DNA of 64,000 nt, taken from NCBI RefSeq assembly GCF_014642835.1, contig NZ_BMJA01000003.1:15682-79681 (forward strand), read 5' to 3'. The notes below the pieces were generated by a model, which was given only the letters and a program-made list of their open reading frames with translations, did not search any database and was not told where the DNA came from. Of this stretch, positions 50,539-58,786 are shown one piece after another. The position numbers were made by a program, and so were the translations under genes. The stretch comes from Dyella nitratireducens (GTDB lineage Bacteria; Pseudomonadota; Gammaproteobacteria; Xanthomonadales; Rhodanobacteraceae). How positions within the stretch are numbered: the first letter of the stretch is position 1; each line of letters opens with the position of its first letter.

Positions 50539-50636
50539 ACATGTCCTGTAGCGTGTTCTTTCGGATTCCGCGTCAAACGACTTCGCCCGCATCCTGCGAT
50601 GTAATTTTTAAAAACAGCCGACCTCCGCGGCCGCGA

Positions 50637-53600
50637 TCAAGCGACCAGCGAATGGGATGCGGCTGTGATCGGATCGTTGCGTTCGGAACGGTGTTCCCGC
50701 GGTTCCAGGAAGCGCGTATAGGAACGCGCCAAGTGTTCCGCCGTGGCGTCCATGAGCTTGATCGCGATGCGATCCACGTGACGCTTGCTCCAGTGTTCCA
50801 GCTCCGTACCTTTCACCCATTGGTTGAACGAGCCCAGGGCCGGGCCGGTATGAATCTGGTAATTCACGCGGTCGTTGCCGTCGCCTTCCATCGCAATGCG
50901 TGAGCTGTAGGCGAAATACCAGCGGAACACCAAGGCCATCTTGTGCTTGGCATTGGCCTCGGCCTTGGCGATTTCGTGTTCGCGGTTCACCGACTTGAAA
51001 TAGGCGGCCGTCTCACGCCAGATCTCGTCGAACGTTTTCTTGAAGAACGTGCCTTCCAACTGCCGGCGCGTGCGCTCGGGAATGTCTTCCAGACTGTCGT
51101 AGTGGCGATAGAGCGAAAACAACTTATTCGCGCGCGCGGGGAAGAACACCGATTTCTTCATCACCTGGATTTGCGCGCCGAGTTCGAACATGTCGCCCGC
51201 GGGCGCGTAGTCGGTGTCGTGGATGTCCATCTCCTGCAGCATCGACTTGCCATCGGCGCTCATGCCGGCTTCCGCCGTGCACTGGTTGATCGAGCCGGTG
51301 AGGATGAAATCCGCGCCCAGCAGGAATGCAGCGGCCGCCGCTTCCGGCCCGCCGATGCCACCAGCCAGCCCCATGCAAAGCGGTTCCGCATAACCATGCA
51401 TGCGCTGCATGTCATCGCGCATGCGCAGCAACGGTGGCAGCATCACCGTGGGAATGCCGCCATCGGTATGTCCGCCGGAGTCGGCTTCCACGCAAATGTC
51501 GTGACTCATGGGCACGCGTTGCGATAGCTCGGCCTGCTGCGGCGTGACGAGGCCGCGCTGGAGCAGCCGCTCCACGATCATCGCCGGCGGCGGACTCATG
51601 AACGCCCGCGCAACCTCCGGACGCGACACCTTGGCGATGACGCGATGGTCGCAGACGATCCGGTTGCGCACATCCATGCGCAAGCCTTGCAGGCGGAAGC
51701 GGACCAGTGCCGGCGTCATCTGCATGAACGCGGCAGCCTCCACGTTGCGGATGCCGTATTTCAGATAGAGATCGACAACCGCTTCTTCTTCGGCGGGATA
51801 GTCGTAGTTGGCAAGCAGGTTCATGCCGTAGGGCTGGCCGGCGTTCAATTCGCCCTGGATGCGAACGATGTTCGCCTCGATCTTCGCCGTCGACAGTCCG
51901 CCCGCACCGAAGAAACTCAGGAAGCCGGCCTTGCCCATCGCTATGACCAGGTCGGCGGAGGCGACGCCGCGATACATGCCGCCGGCCATATAGGCGTATT
52001 TCAGGCCAAGCCGCCGCCGGAATACCTCGCTGCCAAGTGATGTCGCCGCCACGCGCGGCTCCTCATCGCGGCGGTTTGCCATCGGGCTTATTTCGCTGGC
52101 CACACTCACTGAGGACCATTCGTCATCCGCTCTCTTGATCGACAGCGCCGCCTGTGCCTCCTCGACAATGGGTGTCGTCTTAGCCTTGATCTCCTGCACC
52201 ATCTTCGTAAGAACGCTGGCGCCGATCTCCTGGAACTCGACGTCGCCTTTGCCGAGCACGTAGCGGATCGAATCCACCCATTGCACCGGCGAGGCAATTT
52301 GCGCGGCCAGCGTTTCGGCGATGCGCGTGCTGTCGTAGGGACGGGCCGTGGCGTTGGCGATCACCGGCACGTCGGGCGACGCGAAGGTGAATGACTGCAG
52401 GAACTCGGCAAACTCGGCTTGCGCGGCGCGCATGTGGCGCGAGTGGAATGCCGCGCTGACGTTCAAGGTCACACAGCGCACATTTTTCTTGGCAAATAGA
52501 TCGGCCGCTTCGGCGAGCCCGTCCTTGCGGCCGGCGATTACCGTTTGCGTGGGTGAATTGACGTTGGCAATGTCAATCTCATCAAGCCCGCACTCATCCA
52601 GCGCCGCCCTTACCTCCTGCGCAGCGATGCCAAGCACCGCCGCCATGCCGCCGCCGCTGGCGGCACCCATCAGCTCGCCGCGTTTCTTGACCAGGCGCAA
52701 CCCCGTTTCAAAAGAGAATACGCCCGCGGCGAGCAAGGCGTTGTACTCGCCAAGGCTGTGCCCCGCGAAGAAATCCGCCTGCTCCTGCCGATGCAGATAG
52801 TGCAGCGCATTGACAACGAACAAGGCGGGCTGCGTGTACTGCGTCTGCGACAGCCATCCTTGCCGGTCATGCAGGCACAGCTCATCCAGCGAATAACCCA
52901 GGATGTCGGATGCGCATTCGACCTGTTCCCGAAACAACGGAAAAAGGTCTTTGCCCATGCCCTTGAATTGCGAACCTTGGCCCGGAAAAACGATGGCTTT
53001 CATAGTGCGTGACTCCATGTTGCGCCCGCTGCGTGTGTGCTTGCCTTGATCTGCCGGTATGACCGGATGGAATGCCTGCTTTATTCCGCGCGCGGCCGAT
53101 TGAAGGTTCATCTTCAAGCCGGATAGCCGCTGCATGTCGCTGCCCAACGGCGACATCACGTGATGAATGGAAGAAGCCGAACCTGCCGGCAGCGCGTACT
53201 TCAGGAAAGTCGCCAACGTTCCGCCAGGACCGGCGTCGATGTAGCAGTGCTCGCCTTGCGAGGCGAGCATGCCGATGGTGTGCTGGAAACGGATCGGCTC
53301 ACGCACGACCGACCACAAATGGCTCGCAGAAAATTCGTGCAATGCCTTGCCTTGCGCACAACAGACCAGCGGCATGCTGCCTTGACGCAACGGCAGCGTG
53401 CGGAGAAATGCCTGATAAGGAGATTCGGCTGCATCGATCCAGCGCGAATGAAATGCGTAACCGACGGGAAGCCTCTGAAACGCGACGCCGCTTCGACGCA
53501 GCCGGCTTTCGATTTCTTCCGCATGTGTTGCCGGCAGCGATATCACCGCATGCGTAGCGAAGTTGGTGCCGGCCAGCTCACACGAGGCGAGCAGCTCGGG

Positions 53601-54041
53601 CGGCAGGCAGCGCTCCCAGTCACCCATCACCGCGATCATGCAGCCACGCTGGCAATGCGTTTCCACGGCGATGGCCTGCTCGATCACGGCAAGCAGCGCG
53701 TCGCACGGATCGAGATGGCCCGCTACGGCGGCCGCGGCAAACGTGCCGAGGCTGGCGCCAAGCACCAGGTCCGGCCGGACGCCCGCATCGGTCAACGACG
53801 TCGCTAGCGCATGCTCCACCATGAAGATGGCGGCATGACTGTGCAGCAGTCGATCGAATGGCGCATTGCGCGCATGGCGCACGGCAAACAGCACGTCCAC
53901 GACCGATTCGCCGCAACGCTCGCGGAACACTTCATCGGCATGCAGCATGGCGGCGCGAAAATGCGCGTCGCGCTCAAACAGCTCCCGTCCCATCTGGAAG
54001 TGATGCGAACCCTGCCCCGAAAATAGCAATACGGTTTTCAC
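50637..54041 (-). CDS. Tandem acyltransferase / PfaD-type enoyl reductase fusion (trans-AT protein)
   Basis: The 1,134-residue protein supplies in trans what the PKS lacks. AT1 (about 1-310) has nucleophile S97 in GASLG and H198 in AFHS, but where malonyl-specific ATs carry the carboxylate-binding Arg it has Q122, so it is more likely an acyl hydrolase or a starter acyltransferase. AT2 (about 347-625) is a canonical malonyl transferase: S429 in GHSLG, R454 in KKRGELM, and AFHSRH. The C-terminal PfaD-like domain (about 672-1130, MAGGMYRGVASADLVIAMGKAG and LAGGIGGPEAA) is an FMN enoyl reductase acting on carrier-bound chains. The start is uncertain: GTG at 54041 fits the AT1 beginning but its ribosome site is weak, and the frame is open to a TTG at 54161. 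An internal ATG before AT2 (53003) has GGAG upstream. Confidence 0.9.
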   Translation of the reverse strand: MKTVLLFSGQGSHHFQMGRELFERDAHFRAAMLHADEVFRERCGESVVDVLFAVRHARNAPFDRLLHSHAAIFMVEHALATSLTDAGVRPDLVLGASLGTFAAAAVAGHLDPCDALLAVIEQAIAVETHCQRGCMIAVMGDWERCLPPELLASCELAGTNFATHAVISLPATHAEEIESRLRRSGVAFQRLPVGYAFHSRWIDAAESPYQAFLRTLPLRQGSMPLVCCAQGKALHEFSASHLWSVVREPIRFQHTIGMLASQGEHCYIDAGPGGTLATFLKYALPAGSASSIHHVMSPLGSDMQRLSGLKMNLQSAARGIKQAFHPVIPADQGKHTRSGRNMESRTMKAIVFPGQGSQFKGMGKDLFPLFREQVECASDILGYSLDELCLHDRQGWLSQTQYTQPALFVVNALHYLHRQEQADFFAGHSLGEYNALLAAGVFSFETGLRLVKKRGELMGAASGGGMAAVLGIAAQEVRAALDECGLDEIDIANVNSPTQTVIAGRKDGLAEAADLFAKKNVRCVTLNVSAAFHSRHMRAAQAEFAEFLQSFTFASPDVPVIANATARPYDSTRIAETLAAQIASPVQWVDSIRYVLGKGDVEFQEIGASVLTKMVQEIKAKTTPIVEEAQAALSIKRADDEWSSVSVASEISPMANRRDEEPRVAATSLGSEVFRRRLGLKYAYMAGGMYRGVASADLVIAMGKAGFLSFFGAGGLSTAKIEANIVRIQGELNAGQPYGMNLLANYDYPAEEEAVVDLYLKYGIRNVEAAAFMQMTPALVRFRLQGLRMDVRNRIVCDHRVIAKVSRPEVARAFMSPPPAMIVERLLQRGLVTPQQAELSQRVPMSHDICVEADSGGHTDGGIPTVMLPPLLRMRDDMQRMHGYAEPLCMGLAGGIGGPEAAAAAFLLGADFILTGSINQCTAEAGMSADGKSMLQEMDIHDTDYAPAGDMFELGAQIQVMKKSVFFPARANKLFSLYRHYDSLEDIPERTRRQLEGTFFKKTFDEIWRETAAYFKSVNREHEIAKAEANAKHKMALVFRWYFAYSSRIAMEGDGNDRVNYQIHTGPALGSFNQWVKGTELEHWSKRHVDRIAIKLMDATAEHLARSYTRFLEPREHRSERNDPITAASHSLVA

Positions 54042-54088
54042 GCTCGACACATGACACACGCAACACGAACCATGATTCCACGTTGAAA

Positions 54089-54250
54089 TCACGCCACTAC
54101 CGGTGCATTGATCGTCCAATGCATGCATGGCGGACAGTGGAAACATCCGCCACAGGCGCAACCAAGCCTATGCATGACCTCCATCATCAGTGCGGACAGC
54201 AAAAAACAATCGGCGATCACTGCGCACGAAAAACAAATCGCGCACAGCAT
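54089..54250 (-). CDS. Possible 53-aa cysteine-rich peptide
   Basis: A frame between mbtH and the AT gene encodes a hydrophobic N-terminal half with Leu, Met and Cys residues and a C-terminal half dense in cysteines (CACGGCFHCPPC). Nine or more of 53 residues are Cys. There is no good ribosome site in front of the ATG at 54250 and no family I recognise. It may be a chance frame in non-coding DNA; it is reported because the Cys pattern and the position inside the operon are unusual. Confidence 0.2.
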   Translation of the reverse strand: MLCAICFSCAVIADCFLLSALMMEVMHRLGCACGGCFHCPPCMHWTINAPVVA

Positions 54251-54287
54251 GGCGCCGTTTTATTTCATTTCATCGCATGCAGCGTGG

Positions 54288-54500
54288 CTAGCCAGAATGT
54301 GTACGCGCCTGTAACGAACCTGGGCGCATGTCGGTCCACACCTCTTCAATGAACGCCAGGCAGAGCTCTTTTGACCCCTGCTTTCCCGTCATGGACCAAC
54401 CCTTTGGCACGATCTTATTTATCGGCCAGATCGAATATTGCCCTTCCTGATTGATGACGACTGCATAATCGGTTTCTTGCTGACTCGATCCGCTGGACAT
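54288..54500 (-). CDS. MbtH-like NRPS accessory protein
   Basis: A 70-residue MbtH-like protein that binds adenylation domains and aids their folding and activity. The family signature is nearly complete: NQEGQYSIWP (17-26), VPKGW (31-35), and WTDMRPGSL (55-63). A strong GAGAGGG precedes the ATG at 54500. The usual N-terminal NPFDD is replaced by a short polar segment. It is the first gene of the biosynthetic unit and should serve the three adenylation domains of the giant synthetase. Confidence 0.93.
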   Translation of the reverse strand: MSSGSSQQETDYAVVINQEGQYSIWPINKIVPKGWSMTGKQGSKELCLAFIEEVWTDMRPGSLQARTHSG

Positions 54501-55032
54501 GCGTCCCTCTCAAAAAAAGAAAACAGAATCGATTTACGTTTTAAATAGGACAAATGAAGAAATTCGCTAGAAAAAATAAAAGATAGCCTTTAAATCCCCC
54601 AAGCTTCACCCAAGCAGAAACCGTCTCGCACGGATTGGTGCAAGATGTGCAATTCAGGGCGCCCCTCCCACGTCGCGTCCCGATGTTTTCGACACAAGCG
54701 CACCGCAAACATCACTGCGCGCACACTGCGAATACCGGAATGCTTATCCCAGCACACATGGGCGTGATGACAGCGTGAAAATACGTCATAACAAGATGCC
54801 GCGTGACTTTTTTATGAAAATTAAAAAATCGGTGCGTAATAAGGGTGAAATATTTTTTCAAGGAATCTAACGGATAAATCCAGTGCCGCATGGCGAGCGT
54901 CGCGTAACCAGATGGTGAGCCGCCTCGCCTACGCGCCATTGATCTGCTGGAAATATCGCATGGCGTTTATTAAGTGCCTCACGACCGTAGGCATCCAAGC
55001 GATGCTTGAATGGATTGACGAATCCATTGCAA
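54501..55032. promoter_or_regulatory. AT-rich intergenic region, probable promoter of the biosynthetic operon
   Basis: This 532-base gap separates the PhyH gene from mbtH. Two blocks, about 54512-54598 and 54780-54870, are strikingly AT-rich compared with the GC-rich surroundings, and lie upstream of mbtH on the minus strand. An inverted repeat ATGAC...GTCAT is at 54767-54789. No convincing gene is present; frames here are short or overlap PhyH. No single -35/-10 pair can be chosen with confidence. Confidence 0.55.
55009..55028 (-). terminator. Hairpin just after the PhyH gene
   Basis: AATGGATT and AATCCATT form a perfect 8-bp stem with a 4-base loop, starting five bases beyond the PhyH stop codon. 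No run of T follows on the minus strand, so it may stabilise the transcript end and not terminate by itself. Confidence 0.35.
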
Positions 55033-56010
55033 TCAAGACTTCCATTCCTCGGTGTAGGCAAAGCGCGTGGGCTGCAGCGACATGTATTGCACGACGCGTG
55101 GTCGCTGCGCACGATTCGGACTGCTGCCATGCGGCAGCAGGTGATGCCAGATGATCATGTCGCCGCGCTTTGCGGCAATCGGCTTCATCGTCAGGGTGCG
55201 CTGCGCATGGTCATGCGCATCGACGCCAGCGGGAATACTTTTCAGCCACTGCTTCAGCGTGCGATGAAAGCCTGGCACGCAGCTGAATGCGCCCTGGTCC
55301 TCATCAACGTCGGCGAGATACAGGATGCCCTGCAATGCAAGGCGATGTGGTTCGGCGAGCGTGGTGTCCCAGTGCAAATGCGGTCCAGGGAATGGCCAGT
55401 TTTCGCGCTCTGGCGGATTGAACCCGCCTTGGTCGATGGTTACCCAAAGATCCTCGCGCCCCCACAGTTGTGCATGGGCCTTATGAATGCGTGGCGCGCG
55501 ACGATTGGCCACCAGGGCTGGATGCCGCAGTAGCGGCACCCAGATCGAATGACCCAGCGATTGGCGATACCAGGACGTCGGGTCGTCGCGGTTCATCCCT
55601 AAAAAATCGTAGATGGCCATCTCTGCCAATGCCGCTGCTTCGGGGCTGATCGCGTTGCGTAGGATGACATAGCCATGCTCGTGCCAGTGTGCAAGGTCGT
55701 CCGCAGTCAGGCCTTCGACACGCTCGAGACTACCGACCTCGGCGCCGACAGTCTCGCCTGCCAGTGCACGTCGCAAGCGATCCAGCGAGGCATTTTTCAG
55801 TTCGCCGCCATTGCGCTCCCCTACCCAGGCTTCGAATTGCGCATAACTCGGCTGTTCCTGATGCAAGTAGCGCAGGGTTTCCAGCACGTTAAGGTGCAAA
55901 CCAGCCAGCAAGGTCTTGATGACATCCTGCGGCAGCGGCGCAGCAGATCCCGGCGCGCACTGGCAAGCCCAGTACGTGCGCAACTCCTCGATACCAAGAC
56001 GACTAGCCAT
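55033..56010 (-). CDS. Phytanoyl-CoA dioxygenase (PhyH)-like Fe(II)/2-oxoglutarate oxygenase
   Basis: A 325-residue protein whose C-terminal two thirds (about 100-310) form a PhyH-type double-stranded beta helix. The iron-binding facial triad is visible as H213-x-D215 in HLHWDTT and H294 in LLPHGSS, with the arginines that hold 2-oxoglutarate at RAQRPR. The first about 95 residues are helical and not part of the usual domain. Such enzymes hydroxylate small molecules, including peptide natural products. Its ATG overlaps the last eight bases of the glycosyltransferase gene, so it belongs to the secretion/glycosylation operon. The substrate might be the PKS-NRPS product, by proximity only. Confidence 0.85.
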   Translation of the reverse strand: MASRLGIEELRTYWACQCAPGSAAPLPQDVIKTLLAGLHLNVLETLRYLHQEQPSYAQFEAWVGERNGGELKNASLDRLRRALAGETVGAEVGSLERVEGLTADDLAHWHEHGYVILRNAISPEAAALAEMAIYDFLGMNRDDPTSWYRQSLGHSIWVPLLRHPALVANRRAPRIHKAHAQLWGREDLWVTIDQGGFNPPERENWPFPGPHLHWDTTLAEPHRLALQGILYLADVDEDQGAFSCVPGFHRTLKQWLKSIPAGVDAHDHAQRTLTMKPIAAKRGDMIIWHHLLPHGSSPNRAQRPRVVQYMSLQPTRFAYTEEWKS

Positions 56011-57250
56011 CCTGGATTACTGAGCAGGACTCGATCAACGCCCGCTGTTTAGGCAGACAAACAGTATTCAAATCATAGCGATCGATGATCGTCTGGCGGG
56101 CACGCTCGCGGTGAAGGTGCATTCGCGTTGGATCTTCACAGACACGTTGAACCGCTTCGGCAATATCATGAGGTGAAAAAAAATCAACCAATAATCCGTT
56201 CTCTTCATGAATGATGACCTCCTCGACCGGCGGTGTCCGAGAGCCGATCACCAGCGCACCGGCCGCCATCGCTTCCATCATTGACCACGACAGCACAAAT
56301 GGATAAGTGAGGTAAATGTGCGCCGTTGATACCTGCAAGACGTGCAAAAAGGTTTTGTACGGCAACTTTCCGACAAAGTGGACTCGACTGGCATCAAATT
56401 TTCCATTGATCTCCGCCAGATACTTTTCCCGATAAGTACCCTCGGACAAACGGCGTCCATAGGAAACATCATTGCCGCCGACGATAACCACGTGAGCATT
56501 GGGTCGTGCCTTCGTGATGGCCGGCAATGCACGCATGAAAGTGTGAAAGCCCCGATAAGGCTCCAGATTCCGGCTGACGAAGGTGATCACCTCATCTTTG
56601 CGAGTCAGCCGTAATCCTTTGTTGGGAAAGTGGATAAATGCTTCGGGGTCGGGTCTAACCATGGACGTATCTACACCATCGTGCACCACTTCGATCTTCG
56701 GGTGATACGTAGACGGAAAGAGAGTCCGCTGCCATACCGTCGGTGCAATGCCAAGGTCCGATTGCTCCAGCGCCATAAGGTGATGCAGGTTGCGTGTGCG
56801 TAGACGCAATACATCGTCTGCCGTGTTGGAAAATTCGGGGTCAAAGTCAAAATCCTGTCCCACGGTGTTGTAGTAGAACTCGCAGAAATGAAGCAGCCTC
56901 GCACGGGGAAATACGTCTTTGAGAAACAATGTCTCCCCCCATCCGGGGTGGGCGTAAACCACATCCGGATAGAAGCCCGCCTTCTTGATCCTTAGAAGTG
57001 TCTTGAGCACTACCTGTCCACGCTGCACGGCTGCCTCAGTAGTCCTCAACGTGGGTAACGTTGTCGCCCTGCTCGTGGGGGGCGTTTCATAGCCGACCAG
57101 TTTTACGCCGGGTATGGGCGCACGGATGTTGTCGCGCAAGCGACGCATCTCGCCAAGCCCGATGACCTCGCAGTCCGGCCGCTGGCCGTAATGGGTCAAG
57201 AGATGTCGATACTGGCCGGGTAAATTTTGATGGATCAGCAGTAGCCGCAC
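56003..57250 (-). CDS. GT4-type glycosyltransferase A
   Basis: A 415-residue retaining glycosyltransferase with two Rossmann-like halves. The N-terminal half (MRLLLIHQNLPGQYRHLL...) is of the Glyco_trans_4_3 type and the C-terminal half is a Glycos_transf_1 domain (SRNLEPYRGFHTFMRALP, and the donor-binding EAMAAGALVIGSRTPPVEEVI). It is a close paralogue of the enzyme at 62457-63731: RNLEPYRGFHxFMRALPAI is shared. The start is the GTG at 57250 with AGGA ten bases upstream. It follows tolC after 66 bases and overlaps phyH. Acceptor and sugar are unknown. Confidence 0.88.
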   Translation of the reverse strand: MRLLLIHQNLPGQYRHLLTHYGQRPDCEVIGLGEMRRLRDNIRAPIPGVKLVGYETPPTSRATTLPTLRTTEAAVQRGQVVLKTLLRIKKAGFYPDVVYAHPGWGETLFLKDVFPRARLLHFCEFYYNTVGQDFDFDPEFSNTADDVLRLRTRNLHHLMALEQSDLGIAPTVWQRTLFPSTYHPKIEVVHDGVDTSMVRPDPEAFIHFPNKGLRLTRKDEVITFVSRNLEPYRGFHTFMRALPAITKARPNAHVVIVGGNDVSYGRRLSEGTYREKYLAEINGKFDASRVHFVGKLPYKTFLHVLQVSTAHIYLTYPFVLSWSMMEAMAAGALVIGSRTPPVEEVIIHEENGLLVDFFSPHDIAEAVQRVCEDPTRMHLHRERARQTIIDRYDLNTVCLPKQRALIESCSVIQDG

Positions 57251-57316
57251 GGCGTTATATTCCTGGGATCGAAGAGATTTAACGGCATGACATCGTAGTT
57301 CCGGCCATCAAACGAA

Positions 57317-58786
57317 TCACCCATCTGGCGAAGCGCCGGATTTCAACGCGTCGATATCATTCCAATCAAGCTGCCCCAAGGCCGAGGCCAAAGCCAAACG
57401 ATCGTAACGCCACGTCGTCAGCGCCTGGATACGCTGTTGCCTGGCTTGGGCCAAGGCCGTCTGCGTGCTGAGTAATTCCAAGATGGTGCCAATACCTGAC
57501 CGATAACGTCTTTGCGCCGACTCCCACGCCTGCGTTGCCACCGATTGCATCTCGCTGCTGTAGATCAGGTTCTGGCGATCCGTCTGAAGGCTCTGGTAGC
57601 TCGTCCAAACCTGCAAGGCTACCTGCTGTTTTGCCTTGTCGACCGCAACAGACTGCTGATCCACCTGTGCCCGTGCTTGTCGCACCTGGTATGACGTCGC
57701 GAAGCCGGAAAAGATCGGCACACTGACTTGAATACCGACGTAGCCGTCGTGACCCGTTGCCGGATAGTGCGGCAACCCCAGGCCCAGCTGCACGGGTTCG
57801 TTATTCTGGCTGTATTGCGCCACCAGTTTGATCGTGGGTCGTCCTTGCGACTTCGCTTGCGTCACACCCGCGTTGGCAGCGTCCAGTTCCTTTTCGGCGG
57901 CAACAATCGCCGGATGCGTTCGTTCGGCCTGTGCCATGAGCTGCGACACCGAGCGCTGAAATGTTTCATCCGGTTGGGTGGTGTCGTCCAAGCCATCCAG
58001 CGTCATGGCCGTATCGGGCGATAGCGCAATGACGTTGGCCAAATTGCCCTGCGCTGTCATCGCCTGGCCTTGATCGCGCGTCTGAGCAATCTGCGCCTGC
58101 CTGTACGCTGTCTGCGCCTGATACACCTCGGTAATTGGCGCAATACCACGATTGCTCCGCTGTTGCGCCGCCACCAAACTGTTTTGTGCGTCCTGTACCA
58201 CTGCTTCATCCGCGCGCAGCTGCTCACGGGCCGCCACTGCCGCGTAATACGCCTTGGCCGCATCAGCAAAGGTTTGCTGAAGAACCGCATTCTCATTCGC
58301 CTGTGCGGCACTCAGCAGCGCTTTGGCGTTGTCCAACGTGGCACGTCGTCCACCGAAGTCGTACAGGATCCATGACAGCGACAAGTCGCCAGAATGCACC
58401 ATGGTCGAATAATTGGAGCTAAGTTCAGGATGGTCTCGAACGCGAGTAATCGAGTCTTCGTGGACTCCCTCCCCCGTTGCCGACAGAGTTGGCAAATACG
58501 CAGCCTTGCTTATTCCTACGGCGGCCGCGCGCTCCTCGATGACCGTCCATGCATCTCGCGTGTCCGGGTTGTTGCATAACGCCCGCTCTATGGCTTCCTG
58601 AAGCGTCAGAGGCGTGCCAGGCGGGCCGAACGTGCAAGCTGCATGGCCAGCAAACAGGGGGGCGGCAGCATTGCTCGGGACGTTGTTGCGAGTATGGAGC
58701 GGGTCGGTTGCCCATGCTCCACGCGTTCCCAAGCACATCAGCGTTGCTATCGCAACGACTGCCCGCAAAAGCCACCTAACGTTCAT
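57317..58786 (-). CDS. TolC-family outer membrane efflux protein
   Basis: A 489-residue outer membrane channel of type I export. It has a signal peptide (hydrophobic 6-18, likely cleavage after GAWA) and two OEP repeats of long coiled helices (about 45-260 and 265-475), as in TolC. The start at 58786 is supported by AGGAGA in front and by the signal peptide; the frame runs nine codons further. It overlaps the hlyD-like gene by 11 bases. Together with the ABC and HlyD genes it makes a complete three-part type I machine. Confidence 0.9.
   Translation of the reverse strand: MNVRWLLRAVVAIATLMCLGTRGAWATDPLHTRNNVPSNAAAPLFAGHAACTFGPPGTPLTLQEAIERALCNNPDTRDAWTVIEERAAAVGISKAAYLPTLSATGEGVHEDSITRVRDHPELSSNYSTMVHSGDLSLSWILYDFGGRRATLDNAKALLSAAQANENAVLQQTFADAAKAYYAAVAAREQLRADEAVVQDAQNSLVAAQQRSNRGIAPITEVYQAQTAYRQAQIAQTRDQGQAMTAQGNLANVIALSPDTAMTLDGLDDTTQPDETFQRSVSQLMAQAERTHPAIVAAEKELDAANAGVTQAKSQGRPTIKLVAQYSQNNEPVQLGLGLPHYPATGHDGYVGIQVSVPIFSGFATSYQVRQARAQVDQQSVAVDKAKQQVALQVWTSYQSLQTDRQNLIYSSEMQSVATQAWESAQRRYRSGIGTILELLSTQTALAQARQQRIQALTTWRYDRLALASALGQLDWNDIDALKSGASPDG

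Noticed and set aside
14734-50538. KS repeats as mobile elements or assembly duplication
   Set aside because: The repeated KS, KR and DH domains differ at many positions and fit normal module duplication; no transposase, target duplication or terminal inverted repeats are seen.
54042-54161. Forty-codon upstream extension of the AT-AT-PfaD frame from a TTG
   Set aside because: The acyltransferase fold starts at the GTG at 54041, and the extension is low-complexity with no homology or ribosome site.
54867-55130. Small frames on both strands downstream of and overlapping the PhyH end
   Set aside because: They overlap the PhyH C-terminus in other frames and show no protein-like features; a hairpin and AT-rich DNA occupy the rest.
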